Part shown: positions 10,701-21,604 of the stretch, piece by piece
How positions within the stretch are numbered: position 1 is the stretch's first letter
Layout: each line of letters opens with the position of its first letter
Assembly (NCBI GenBank): GCA_026003335.1
Contig: BPHB01000001.1
Span: 1,386,591 to 1,450,590, forward strand
Length of the DNA stretch: 64,000 nt
From: Chitinophagales bacterium
GTDB lineage: Bacteria; Bacteroidota; Bacteroidia; Chitinophagales; CAIOSU01
Direction: 5' to 3'
Position numbers and translations under genes: made by a program
Notes under the pieces: generated by a model
The model's input: the letters and a program-made list of their open reading frames with translations, nothing else
What the model was told of the DNA's origin: nothing
The model's database searches: none

Positions 10701-10796
10701 TGCCGGCAGTGCCTCCGGGAACTCATCTGCAGGCCTTGAAGCAGGAGCATTTTCTTTTTCTCCCAGCCCTTTCCAGTATTTCATTTCATCTGACAT
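7701..10796 (-). CDS. actB: Alternative complex III iron-sulfur subunit ActB (molybdopterin-oxidoreductase-like fusion)
   Basis: ActB is the large periplasmic iron-sulfur subunit of alternative complex III. The 1031 residues begin with a Tat export signal (SRRDFLKMMG, residues 45-54). VAASC at 62-66 resembles a lipid-attachment site. A domain related to molybdopterin oxidoreductases follows (about 70-740), which in this family carries no molybdenum cofactor. A HybA-like ferredoxin domain then shows four cysteine clusters: CIGCGACVISC, CQHCDNAPCENVCP, CANNCP, and CSFCVQR paired with CQDACP. Length and domain order match the family. It lies between actA and actC with gaps of about 15 bases on each side. 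Confidence 0.95.
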   Translation of the reverse strand: MSDEMKYWKGLGEKENAPASRPADEFPEALPALSELEHIARAKSSRRDFLKMMGFSVTAATVAASCEMPVRKSIPYLVKPDEITPGVANYYASTYAEGGDYCSILVKTREGRPIKIEGNKLSKITRGGTSAVVQASVLGLYDNYRLQRPVADGKGTSWKKVDESITAELAAIAAAGGQIRILSSTILSPSMRQVIKDFVSKYPTARHISWDAVSYSAILKANEMTFGKMVIPDYRLDNADLIVSVGADFLGTWLSPVEFAAQYASRRKVSKENPEMSRHIQVESYLSLTGSNADTRVPVRPSEEGAALLHLYNVVASRTGAQSLPLPEFNTQVKNALARIGEELVAAKGRSVLLCGLNDVQAQLITNAINNMLGNYGNTIRFTHASYQKQGDDAAMQELVNELERIDALIILDANPVYAYPEAERFRKGLEKIRLTVSLNPKNDETTALCKYACPTHHYLESWNDAEPKAGFYGITQPTIAPLFKTRHAAESLLKWMGAETTYYDYIRNYWKQNIFPKQTRFVSFDVMWDHAVHDGVFEIDVAADNPSFIPFDVTAAGAALSGNVKTDGLDLVVYEKVAIRDGKFADNPWLQELPDPVSKIAWDNYAAVSKKTAEQYGFRRALTKMNESVGTETDLVKVSANGYEVILPVIVQPGTPENTIAIALGYGRVMDRHKDQEVVGKNVFPFIRFTNGTFVKYTSGASIELASSTAYRIAQTQMHHSIQTPMEKLGVNIERRIVKETTLREYKANPYAGNEDRKEIQKHLKSLYPPHPNLKNGHHWEMTIDLNACIGCGACVISCNAENNVPVVGKLEVSRSREMHWLRIDRYYAGSDENPSVIFQPMLCQHCDNAPCENVCPVSATNHSSEGLNQMAYNRCFGTRYCANNCPYKVRRFNWFDYMGADSFFAGTIFNNDKDEFQMTEDLTRMVLNPDVTIRSRGVMEKCSFCVQRIQEGKLKAKKAGRPLQEEDVVTACQDACPTNAIHFGDLNNENSVVSKIAADERGFKVLEELHVLPSITYLTKVRNKPGAEV

Positions 10797-10811
10797 TCGC
10801 TGCCTTGGTTT

Positions 10812-12161
10812 TTAGTAATGGCATTTTTGGCATTCGGTTCCTCCGATAGTTTCAACAGTAATCCGGTCAATTTTTCCGGCTTTTAATTGCTCATGCAGGC
10901 GATGATAGTCACTATAGTAGTTATTCTGTGCAAAGTTCACTTCATTATTGCGATGGCAATTCAGACACCAGCCCATAGAAAGAGGGGCAAACTGATAGAG
11001 TTCCTCCATCGTTTCAACCGGACCATGACAGGTCTGGCATTCAAGCCCCGCTACGGCAACATGCTGTGCATGGTTGAAATAAACATGGTCAGGCAGATTA
11101 TGTATCCTCACCCACTCTACCGGCTTATTGACAAAAGCCAGCACTTCTTCTATATCGGCCTGCGTGTATTTACGATTGGGGTCTCCTTTGAGCCATTCTG
11201 TATAAAGCTGCCGGGCTGCTGAATCTCCAAGACTGTGATAGCTAAGGGTATTGGGGTCAAAACCTGCTGCTGCATATATTTTGGTTATTTCCTTGCGACC
11301 ATACTTACCATTTATAGCACCTTCCTGTATGCCCTTGTGACAATTCATACATACGTTGATGGAGGGAATGGCTGAAGCTTTCCCCTTGGCAGCACTGGAG
11401 TGGCAATACTGACAATCAATTTTGTCTATGCCGGCATGGAGCTTATGAGAAAACTTAATAGGTTGCTCAGGCATATATCCTTGCTGCCGGCCCAGATTAA
11501 TAGCACCATTCACGGCAGCATAACCAATATAAATAACCAGCACAAGCACAATTGTTACAGCGAACTTTTTATTCCGATAGAAAGGAACCGGTTCAGGTAC
11601 AGGCAGCCCCTGTTTTTCCATCACCATGCGGTTGAGGTTGCTGAGCAGCCTCCATAAGAAGGCAATAATGATTAGTAATACTGCTATAAAGCCATAAAGA
11701 AACAGTTCGGTGCTTCTGTCACCGGAGGTGGCAGGAGTTTGCTCGGATGTTGCCGCAGTGGTGGAAGCAGGGGGAACGTATTCAATATAAGCAAGAATGT
11801 GATCAATATCTTCATCGGTAAGTTGAGGGAAAGCCGTCATCACCTGAGCATCATATTTGCCCATCTCAACGGCATAGGGATAACCGGATTTAATGGCCTC
11901 CGAAGAATTACGTATCCATATATTCAGCCATTCACGCCCTGTTTTGCCTTCAAAATCACCGGCATCCACCCAGCGCTGCTCAACCCCTTTGAGAGCCGGA
12001 CCGATCAGCTTCTTGTCAATCTTATGACAACTGGCACAGTTGGCTTTGAATAATTTCTCTCCGGAAACGACCTGCTCACTGGGTTGAGCTAACGATATAT
12101 GAAAAACGAAAACTACGGATACAAAAATCAGGTTGAGACGGCACAGGTTCCTTAGGTTCAT
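10812..12161 (-). CDS. actA: Alternative complex III multihaem cytochrome c subunit ActA with extra N-terminal cytochrome c domain
   Basis: ActA passes electrons from the iron-sulfur subunit to the monohaem subunit or to the oxidase. A signal peptide ending near residue 26 (FVFHISLAQ) is followed by a separate cytochrome c domain with CASCH at 42-46. There is a hydrophobic helix near 155-172 and another near 200-218. The pentahaem domain then shows CQYCH, CMNCH, CQTCH, CLNCH and CQKCH. That makes six haem sites in 449 residues, against five in the core ActA domain. The N-terminal fusion is a variant I associate with Bacteroidota. It is the first gene of the operon, with a clear promoter upstream. 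Confidence 0.94.
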   Translation of the reverse strand: MNLRNLCRLNLIFVSVVFVFHISLAQPSEQVVSGEKLFKANCASCHKIDKKLIGPALKGVEQRWVDAGDFEGKTGREWLNIWIRNSSEAIKSGYPYAVEMGKYDAQVMTAFPQLTDEDIDHILAYIEYVPPASTTAATSEQTPATSGDRSTELFLYGFIAVLLIIIAFLWRLLSNLNRMVMEKQGLPVPEPVPFYRNKKFAVTIVLVLVIYIGYAAVNGAINLGRQQGYMPEQPIKFSHKLHAGIDKIDCQYCHSSAAKGKASAIPSINVCMNCHKGIQEGAINGKYGRKEITKIYAAAGFDPNTLSYHSLGDSAARQLYTEWLKGDPNRKYTQADIEEVLAFVNKPVEWVRIHNLPDHVYFNHAQHVAVAGLECQTCHGPVETMEELYQFAPLSMGWCLNCHRNNEVNFAQNNYYSDYHRLHEQLKAGKIDRITVETIGGTECQKCHY

Positions 12162-12218
12162 CGGGGTGGTACGGTTGTTTGACAGAGCTTAGTCACAGAT
12201 ATGTCAAAATTGGCGGTG

Positions 12219-12246
12219 CAAACATAAGCCACCCATCCAATACAAA
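12219..12246 (-). promoter_or_regulatory. Promoter of the act-cox respiratory operon
   Basis: Read on the minus strand, TATGTTTG (12226 to 12219) is an exact match to the Bacteroidota -7 element TAnnTTTG. A TTTG at 12246 to 12243 sits 20 bases upstream (start to start) in the place of the -33 element. Transcription would begin near 12213, leaving a leader of about 50 bases before the actA ATG at 12161. Confidence 0.75.
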
Positions 12247-12442
12247 CAAAAAAACCCACAAAAATTTATCCGGGAAAATCCAAAGAACAGTATTACACCA
12301 ATCAGACTCTGATGACGGACACATGTTTTTAAAATTTCTATACCCTCATTTCTTACTTATTTGGCTGAAAAGTGCGCAGGAAAAGATTTGTGCAGGCAGT
12401 AAAACATGTGCAGTTTTTACCAATGGGGGCGAATTTAAATTC

Positions 12443-12450
12443 TACCTTTG
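12443..12450 (+). promoter_or_regulatory. Promoter -7 element of the DUF3127 gene
   Basis: TACCTTTG matches TAnnTTTG exactly and lies 24 bases before the ATG at 12474. No clear TTTG is seen at -33; the T-run at 12414-12418 is the nearest candidate. The position argues against starting the protein upstream of this site. Confidence 0.6.
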
Positions 12451-12473
12451 CATTTTCAGATTTGAAAAACCCT

Positions 12474-12824
12474 ATGATGGAATTATCAGGCAAAGTAATT
12501 GCGGTGCTTCCCCTTCAAAGCGGCAATGGCCGTAATGGTGCATGGCGCAAGCAGGATTTTATTCTTGAAACAAATGGAAAGTATCCCAAAAAGGTGTGTA
12601 TTTCTATGTGGGGCGATCGCATTGATCAATTCAATATACAAGAGGGACAAATACTTACTGTATCCGTTGAAGTGGAAAGCCGGGAATACAACGGCCGGTG
12701 GTACACCGATGTGAAAGCATGGAAGATATCCGCTGACCGCAGTGAAGATTCACCTCACGAAACAGGCACTGCCCCTGCGCCCGTCAATGAAAACCCTGAC
12801 ACTTCGGATGATTTACCTTTCTGA
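12474..12824 (+). CDS. DUF3127 OB-fold protein (SSB-like)
   Basis: This is a small protein of a family common in Bacteroidota and often described as a single-stranded-DNA-binding-like OB-fold protein. Its cellular role is not firmly established. The core MELSGKVIAVLPLQSG, then GRNGAWRKQDFILET and PKKVCISMWGD, is the family signature. The C-terminus is acidic and proline-rich and ends DDLPF, similar to the acidic DxxPF tip by which bacterial SSB proteins recruit partners. I start at the ATG pair 12474/12477, because the promoter lies just upstream and the family begins there. It converges with atpC. Confidence 0.85.
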   Translation: MMELSGKVIAVLPLQSGNGRNGAWRKQDFILETNGKYPKKVCISMWGDRIDQFNIQEGQILTVSVEVESREYNGRWYTDVKAWKISADRSEDSPHETGTAPAPVNENPDTSDDLPF

Positions 12825-12932
12825 AATTATTCCGAACCCAAACAGCTGAAAGGGCGAGCACCTCGGATTACAGTTCAGATTATTTTCTGCCTAAACGGGA
12901 TACGAGAGCTTGTTTTTCCCTGACCGGACGGT

Positions 12933-13178
12933 TTACTTCTCCACGCCTTCCACAAGCACGGTAACCCGATTGTTGAGGCATTCCACAAAACCGGAGTTGA
13001 TTTTGAACACCTGTGCTCCCTGAGAGGTTTTCACCCGGATTTCTCCTTTTTCAAGGGCTGATATCATCGGAGCATGATTGTTCAGTATCTCAAAAGATCC
13101 CATAACTCCGGGTAGTTTTACTCCGCTGACTTCTCCGTCAAAGAGTTTTTTTTCGGGTGTAAGAATTTCCAGATGCAT
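12933..13178 (-). CDS. atpC: F1F0 ATP synthase epsilon subunit, short form
   Basis: The epsilon subunit links the rotor to the catalytic head of ATP synthase. The 81 residues contain only the N-terminal beta-sandwich domain (MHLEILTPEKKLFDGEV to the end). The C-terminal helical domain that inhibits ATP hydrolysis in longer homologues is absent. This short form is common in Bacteroidota and is not a truncation. It follows atpD after 90 bases. The rest of the ATP synthase genes are not in the window. Confidence 0.94.
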   Translation of the reverse strand: MHLEILTPEKKLFDGEVSGVKLPGVMGSFEILNNHAPMISALEKGEIRVKTSQGAQVFKINSGFVECLNNRVTVLVEGVEK

Positions 13179-13268
13179 GTTGGGCTTTAACGGTTAAAAA
13201 GAGCATTCATCCTTTCTGAATACAGCAAGTAAAAAACTATCCGGAAGGAAAGAAGAAGATCCATAATA

Positions 13269-14891
<1,623 letters not shown>

Positions 14892-15833
14892 TTAATGCAC
14901 GATAAGGCCGCCATTATCTTTCAGCAGTTCAGCGGGTACAGCTTTTAATATTTCTTCTTTCAGGGCCTGCAGCAGGTGGGTCTTGATAAAGGTAGGCAGA
15001 TAAACAAACCCTACTTCTCTTTTGGGCACAGGAGGATTAAATTCTCTAATCTGATTAAGCTTTCTTTTGTCTTTAAGATACTGCAGCGCCAGATAAGGCA
15101 CCAGCGTCATCCCGAAGTTCTGATCTACCAGCTTTATAAGTGTTTCAAGATTTCCGCTTTCAAAAACAATCCGGCAGCTTTTTTCCTTCGACTCGTGCCC
15201 ATTGCTTTTGCATACCAAAAGCGTCTGCTCCCGCAGGCAATGACCCTCTTTCAGCAGCAGGAAGTCGCTCACGTCCAGATCTTTCTGATTTAGTCTTTCT
15301 TTTGCCAGCAGCTTATGCCCCGGAGGAAGAAAGGCGACAAAAGGTTCATAGTATAAGGTTTCGGATAACAAGGTATCGTGGGTGGAGCGCAGCGCAATGA
15401 TCCCCAAATCAAAAATCCCTTTTTCCAGGCCATTGATGACTTCGTCAGTGGTCACTTCATCTATTATCAGCTCCACATCAGGGTACCTGCGAACAAAGTT
15501 GCTGAGAATGAGCGGCAGCAGATAGGAAGAAATAGTGGGAATCACCGCCACCCGCAGGGATCCGATATATTCCCCTCTTTCCATTTGAAGCAGAATATGC
15601 AGCCTTTCTTTCTCCTTCAGAATTTGTTTAGCCTGCTGCAGTATCTTTTTTCCGATTTCAGTGGGTTCTACCGGCTGTTTCCCTCGCTTGAAAATCACCA
15701 CACCCAGCTCGTCTTCCAGCTTTTTTATCTGCATGCTTAATGTCGGCTGCGTAACAAAACAGTTTTTGGCAGCCTCTGAAAAGTTGCCCAATCGTTCTAC
15801 GGCTATCAGATATTCAAGCTGGGTAAGGGTCAT
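14892..15833 (-). CDS. oxyR: Hydrogen-peroxide-sensing LysR-type regulator OxyR
   Basis: OxyR switches on peroxide-defence genes when two cysteines form a disulfide. The 313-residue protein has the N-terminal winged helix-turn-helix of LysR regulators (NFSEAAKNCFVTQPTLSMQI, residues 17-36) and a C-terminal sensor domain. Cysteines 199 and 208 in GHCLREQTLLVC match, in context and in number, the redox pair of Escherichia coli OxyR. It is transcribed away from katG, so the 180-base gap between them should hold the control sites. An ATAG-N7-CTAT palindrome begins 8 bases from its start codon, which suggests autoregulation. Confidence 0.93.
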   Translation of the reverse strand: MTLTQLEYLIAVERLGNFSEAAKNCFVTQPTLSMQIKKLEDELGVVIFKRGKQPVEPTEIGKKILQQAKQILKEKERLHILLQMERGEYIGSLRVAVIPTISSYLLPLILSNFVRRYPDVELIIDEVTTDEVINGLEKGIFDLGIIALRSTHDTLLSETLYYEPFVAFLPPGHKLLAKERLNQKDLDVSDFLLLKEGHCLREQTLLVCKSNGHESKEKSCRIVFESGNLETLIKLVDQNFGMTLVPYLALQYLKDKRKLNQIREFNPPVPKREVGFVYLPTFIKTHLLQALKEEILKAVPAELLKDNGGLIVH

Positions 15834-15840
15834 AAGCCTT

Positions 15841-15855
15841 ATAGGTTTTTTCTAT
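15841..15855. promoter_or_regulatory. OxyR-type operator next to the oxyR start
   Basis: The sequence ATAG-GTTTTTT-CTAT is a perfect ATAG-N7-CTAT dyad, the form described for OxyR half-operators. It lies just upstream of the oxyR ATG. The second half-operator expected seven bases further on is degenerate. Binding is inferred, not shown. Confidence 0.55.
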
Positions 15856-15944
15856 GCTAATATAAAAATTATCAATTTGGATTATAGCGCGAATTACCCG
15901 ATTTTTGGGACTACGCTTTCTAAGGATGTTCTTTCAAACCAAAA

Positions 15945-15960
15945 TATAGCAAGAGCTATA
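15945..15960. promoter_or_regulatory. Inverted repeat upstream of katG
   Basis: TATAGC and GCTATA form a perfect 6-base inverted repeat with a 4-base centre (AAGA), ending 53 bases before the katG start. It also reads as ATAG-N6-CTAT, one base shorter than the OxyR spacing. It could be a second regulator site or a hairpin in the katG leader. Confidence 0.4.
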
Positions 15961-16001
15961 GGGACAAAGCCCGAAAGGCATATCCATTTTCAAACCATTA
16001 A

Positions 16002-18203
<2,202 letters not shown>

Positions 18204-18240
18204 GCAGCTCAGCCGGGGCGATCTAATGCTTGAACAAACC

Positions 18241-18269
18241 AAGCGCGCGAAAGGGGGAACCTTGCGCTT
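18241..18269. terminator. Hairpin between the convergent katG and beta-propeller genes
   Basis: AAGCGC and GCGCTT pair, and inside them AAGG and CCTT pair, giving a 10-base-pair stem with a 4-base bulge and a 5-base loop. No U-tract follows on the plus strand; a T-rich GGTTTGTTC follows on the minus strand. Its place between convergent gene ends suggests a transcription barrier, but it is not a textbook terminator. Confidence 0.35.
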
Positions 18270-18325
18270 CAAAATGAGAAGGGCTTTGTCTGCATCCCGG
18301 TTTTTTGAACCACGTTGCGAAGTAA

Positions 18326-20041
18326 TCACTGCAACTTAATCACTTTTGTGATAAAGAACTTGTCAGGGCTCTCCATGGAAATAAAATACACGCCTGCCCT
18401 TAATCCTTCTAAGGAAATTTTTCCGTTGTCTCCAGCCCGGGGGTAGCGTACCGCTTTGCCGGTCATATCATAAATCGCTATGCGGGAGTCAAGATTCTGA
18501 ACCCCCTTGACTATCACAAAATCACCTGCAGGAACAAGAGATACGCTTAAATGCTCTTCCTGCGGTCTAACTCCCGTTGCAACAGGATAACGATATCCGG
18601 CCACGAACACATCCCAGGAGCCGGCATTACTGATTGTATCAGCCGGAGAGACGGGATCCGGCCCGATGGCTCCCGACCTATAGTAGCCGGTTAACCAAAC
18701 TTTGCCATTATCTGAAACGGCAAGGGCCCTACCACTACCCACACCTGTCAGCGTAAAAGCATCCACAAAACTGCCATCGGTACTATACTGTGCCAGAAAA
18801 GCCACCGAATTAGTCAGTACCATACTGTCACCGCTCAGATAATGTGTGCCTGTCCCGGGATCAAAATCCACATTGGCATCCCCGGTGATACCGGTAACAA
18901 AAAGATTACCTTTCCCGTCTGTTTTTATATCCTGACCGGAATCCGTTGCCCTTTTCCCTGTGCGGAAGCCCCATTGATATTCACCGTTGGAATTATATTT
19001 CACTACGATTAAATCCTGCACATAAAGTATTCCGCTCTCTCCGGTCAGCCAGGCAGTACCTGATTGCGGATCCACATCTATGGAGTCGCTGTTTGAATAA
19101 CCGGTGATATAAATACTGCCGTCTGTATCAACATCAATGCCGCCCCCCAGTTCACCTGTACTTCCTCCAATGCTGAAGCCATCCTGAAAAGTACCCGCAG
19201 CGTTGTACCACACCACGAAAATGTCACTGCTGCCATTACTGGTGAGCAGGTGCGCTCCCGTTCCGGGGTCAATATCCACATTGCTGCCACTGAAGTTGCC
19301 AATCACGTAAACGGTTCCCGCCTGATTCATAGCAACATCCATGGCGCGGTCAAACACAAAACCGCTACCACCAAACGCATAGGCCCATTGCACGTCACCA
19401 TTGCCATTCAGCAGAGCCACAAAAGCGTTGGAATAGCCGCTGCTGGCGTTTGAAATAAGCAGGCTGCTGCCCAGGGTCATACTTTCCTGGAATGAACCGC
19501 ATATCGCTATGGCCGTACCGGATCCGTTCACCCGGATTGAATTACCATTATCATCCCCCGCCCCACCGAAACGTTTTGACCAGATGTGTTGCCCATTTTC
19601 ATCCATCTTGGCCACATAAAAATCGCGGCTACCCGCCTGACCCGTTAAAATGCCTCCACCAAAATCAATAGTTCCTGAAAAATATCCGATCAGGTATATA
19701 TTGCCGGAGTCGTCCATATCCATGCCGCTGATTTCATCATCTCCGGATGAACCAAAAGTTTTACCCCACACCAACTGGCCGGATGCCGTGTATTTGGCAA
19801 GAAAAATGTCTGTGGCGCCCGTACTGGTAACCACAGATGTCCCCGGACCCGGGTCAAGGTCAATCCAGAATTGATAGGTGCCGGCAGCGTAAACATTTCC
19901 AGACTGGTCAACGACAATGGCGTTGCCATCGTCCTGACCGGTATTTCCCAGGCCAAAACCCGTATGATAAGTTAGTTGTGCCCTTAACAGGAAGGGAACC
20001 ATTAAGAACAGAAGCAGAGCATTTCCTTTCATACATGACAC
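18326..20041 (-). CDS. Secreted beta-propeller (SBBP-repeat) protein with type IX sorting domain
   Basis: This 571-residue exported protein has no predicted enzymatic activity. A signal peptide (residues 1-22, ending LLRAQ) is followed by about eight repeats of a propeller blade. Typical blade text is GNVYAAGTYQ, GNIYLIGYFSGT, GTVYVIGNFSG, GSIYITGYSNS and GNLFVTGITGD. Several blades carry a DIDPGTG- or DFDPGTG-type loop. The last 80 residues form a type A type IX sorting domain (AIYDMTGKAVRYP, then LRAGVYFISME and KVIKLQ). It is therefore probably released or surface-bound through the machinery encoded at 31325-37173. It stands alone, converging with katG. Ligand unknown. Confidence 0.85.
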   Translation of the reverse strand: MSCMKGNALLLFLMVPFLLRAQLTYHTGFGLGNTGQDDGNAIVVDQSGNVYAAGTYQFWIDLDPGPGTSVVTSTGATDIFLAKYTASGQLVWGKTFGSSGDDEISGMDMDDSGNIYLIGYFSGTIDFGGGILTGQAGSRDFYVAKMDENGQHIWSKRFGGAGDDNGNSIRVNGSGTAIAICGSFQESMTLGSSLLISNASSGYSNAFVALLNGNGDVQWAYAFGGSGFVFDRAMDVAMNQAGTVYVIGNFSGSNVDIDPGTGAHLLTSNGSSDIFVVWYNAAGTFQDGFSIGGSTGELGGGIDVDTDGSIYITGYSNSDSIDVDPQSGTAWLTGESGILYVQDLIVVKYNSNGEYQWGFRTGKRATDSGQDIKTDGKGNLFVTGITGDANVDFDPGTGTHYLSGDSMVLTNSVAFLAQYSTDGSFVDAFTLTGVGSGRALAVSDNGKVWLTGYYRSGAIGPDPVSPADTISNAGSWDVFVAGYRYPVATGVRPQEEHLSVSLVPAGDFVIVKGVQNLDSRIAIYDMTGKAVRYPRAGDNGKISLEGLRAGVYFISMESPDKFFITKVIKLQ

Positions 20042-20078
20042 TTTATAACATATTTACGAAAAAACAACCAGACTTGCA

Positions 20079-20092
20079 CAAGCGGACGCTTG
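20079..20092. repeat. Short perfect palindrome CAAGCG-GA-CGCTTG
   Basis: A 6-base perfect inverted repeat with a 2-base centre lies 38 bases before the start of the beta-propeller gene and about 87 bases from the left end of the insertion element. It may be an operator or chance; nothing else supports a function. Confidence 0.3.
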
Positions 20093-20178
20093 CGCCAGGA
20101 TGTACTTTATTTCATCAACACCAAATCTGTTTTGTTCTTCTGCTGAAAAATATTTTACGAGGTAGCCGATTTTTTTCC

Positions 20179-20210
20179 TGCAATAGTTGCGACTTGATCT
20201 GACAGGATGG
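20179..20210 (+). repeat. Left terminal inverted repeat of the IS481 element
   Basis: The repeat begins TGCAATAGTTGCGACTTG and continues ATCTGACAG. It pairs with the complement of the right end with only a few mismatches, mainly in the first ten bases. One extra G follows the conserved ATCTGACAG block. Confidence 0.7.
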
Positions 20211-20281
20211 AGTTTTTAAAAGAACATTGCAAGCAAGTGCAAGATTAAAATTTTTGCTCCATTTGGTGTGATGCAAAATTT

Positions 20282-21333
20282 TTATTGCCCGGATGCAAGT
20301 GGATCCGGCACCTTTTTATGGGCTAAATGTTTTGAATCCGAAAATGTCTGCATCGGTGTTTTGCCAAAGCAGTACTTACCTGAGTGTGTCCGTTTATTGT
20401 TGTAATAGTTAATCCATTCATCCAGGTCTTGTTGCAGCTGATCAATAGAGGTATATAGTTTTTTCCGAAAAGCCACTGCATAAAACTCATCCTGCATGGT
20501 GCGATGAAAGCGTTCGCGGATGCCGTTGCTCTGCGGGGAACGCGCCTTGGTTTTGGAATGCTCAATGCCCTCTACGGTGAGGTACAACTGGTACTCATGG
20601 TATTCGGGTCTGCCGCAGTATTCAGTTCCGCGATCGGTGAGCACGCGCAGCAAGGGAATTCCCTGCTCTTCAAAGAAAGGCAGCGCCCGGTCATTGAGCA
20701 AGTCAGCAGCGGTGAGCGCATTCTTGCGGTCATAGAGCTTTGCAAACGCCACTTTGCTGTACGTGTCAATGAAGGTTTGCTGATAGATGCGGCCTACGCC
20801 TTTGATGTTTCTCAACGTAGTAGGTGTCCTGCGCCCCCAGGTACCGGGGATGTTCGGTGTCTATTTCACCGGCAGCTTCCTGCTTCTCTTTCTTGCGTTC
20901 CAGGGCCAGCATCTGTGCTTCGGTGAGAATAAGACCTTCCTGCGCCACCCTGGCTTCCAGCGCTTTCAGACGCTTGGGAAAGGTTCCCGGATCATGTCTT
21001 TGCCATACGCACCGCACACCACAGGGTGAAATGAATATGCCACGCTTTCGGAGTTCGTTGGATACCCGCTGTTGTCCCAGCGCGGGATTGCCAACGGCCA
21101 TCAACACAACGGATTCTGCCACTTCAGGCTCAACGCGGTTTTTGGGGAATGGGTTTTCTGCAGCTGATCTCCACCAAGTCCTGCTGGCCTCCGGTGTTGT
21201 ACAACTCTTTGATCCGGTAGAAACTGTCGCGGGCATACCCCTTCACCCGGCAGGCCTGGGATACGTTACCTAATTGCTCTGCTAACTGCAGCAGTCCTAA
21301 CCGGGTTTTGATTAACCTGGTTTCTGTTTTCAT
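20282..21333 (-). pseudogene. IS481-family transposase, two frameshifts
   Basis: The reading begins at the ATG at 21333 ([20 protein letters not shown]), with an N-terminal helix-turn-helix region. It breaks near 21143-21146, where one extra base in a C4 run (sense strand) shifts the frame after RRKPIP-like text. The second part reads [11 protein letters not shown] to GAQDTYYV and breaks near 20810-20812 at one extra A. The third part carries the integrase core: DTYSKVAFAKLYDRK, LTDRGTEYCG and NGIRERFHRTMQDEF. D and E residues of the DDE triad are present in these motifs. Removing the two bases restores a protein of about 350 residues, so the loss is small and recent or artefactual. Confidence 0.8.
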
Positions 21334-21386
21334 GTCTGACAGTTTTAAGGGGTTAATTAATTGGTTTTTTTCCTTTAAGTTTAACC

Positions 21387-21417
21387 CCATCTGTCAGATT
21401 AAGTCGTAACTACTTCA
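21387..21417 (-). repeat. Right terminal inverted repeat of the IS481 element
   Basis: On the minus strand the end reads TGAAGTAGTTACGACTTA and continues ATCTGACAGATGG. It matches the left end at most positions from AGTT onward and ends the element with CA on the plus strand at 21416-21417. Confidence 0.7.
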
Positions 21418-21604
21418 CATTATAACTATATCCTCACGGTGACATGTATCAGAACAGATTATTTAAAGTTTAATAAAAAGCAATTACAGTAACATGCGGC
21501 CGAATAAAAGTATATTACAAGCCCTTCATGGCTATTTGCTTATCTGTAAATACTTGTTTGTAACCCACTAACACCTTATCTTACCGACTGCAGTTATTTC
21601 GTCC

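Larger units (their letters stand above)
12162..12473. other. Divergent intergenic region between actA and the DUF3127 gene
   Basis: This 312-base stretch has no convincing gene. The left half carries the minus-strand act promoter and about 50 bases of actA leader. The right half carries the plus-strand promoter of the DUF3127 gene. A reading frame could be extended upstream from 12474 to 12372, but its residues do not look like the family N-terminus. Between the two promoters, about 12250-12400, I see only AT-rich sequence. Confidence 0.7.
20179..21417 (-). mobile_element. Degenerate IS481-family insertion sequence
   Basis: This element of about 1.24 kb has imperfect terminal inverted repeats starting TG and ending CA, and one transposase gene on the minus strand. 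The transposase matches the IS481 type with a DDE integrase core. Two single-base insertions break the reading frame, so the copy cannot make a full transposase as written. No target-site duplication is evident next to the ends (left flank T-rich, right flank CATTATAA). This suggests an old insertion or later rearrangement. It lies between a secreted propeller protein and a phosphatase gene, in the least conserved part of the window. Confidence 0.8.

Noticed and set aside
18326-20041. Tandem DNA repeat or CRISPR-like array in the propeller gene
   Set aside because: The repeats are protein-level blades of unequal DNA sequence with no conserved spacer structure.
20216-20272. ATGGAG...CTCCAT inverted pair inside the left end of the insertion element
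   Set aside because: The arms are only six bases and far apart, with mismatched AT-rich sequence between them, so chance is likely.
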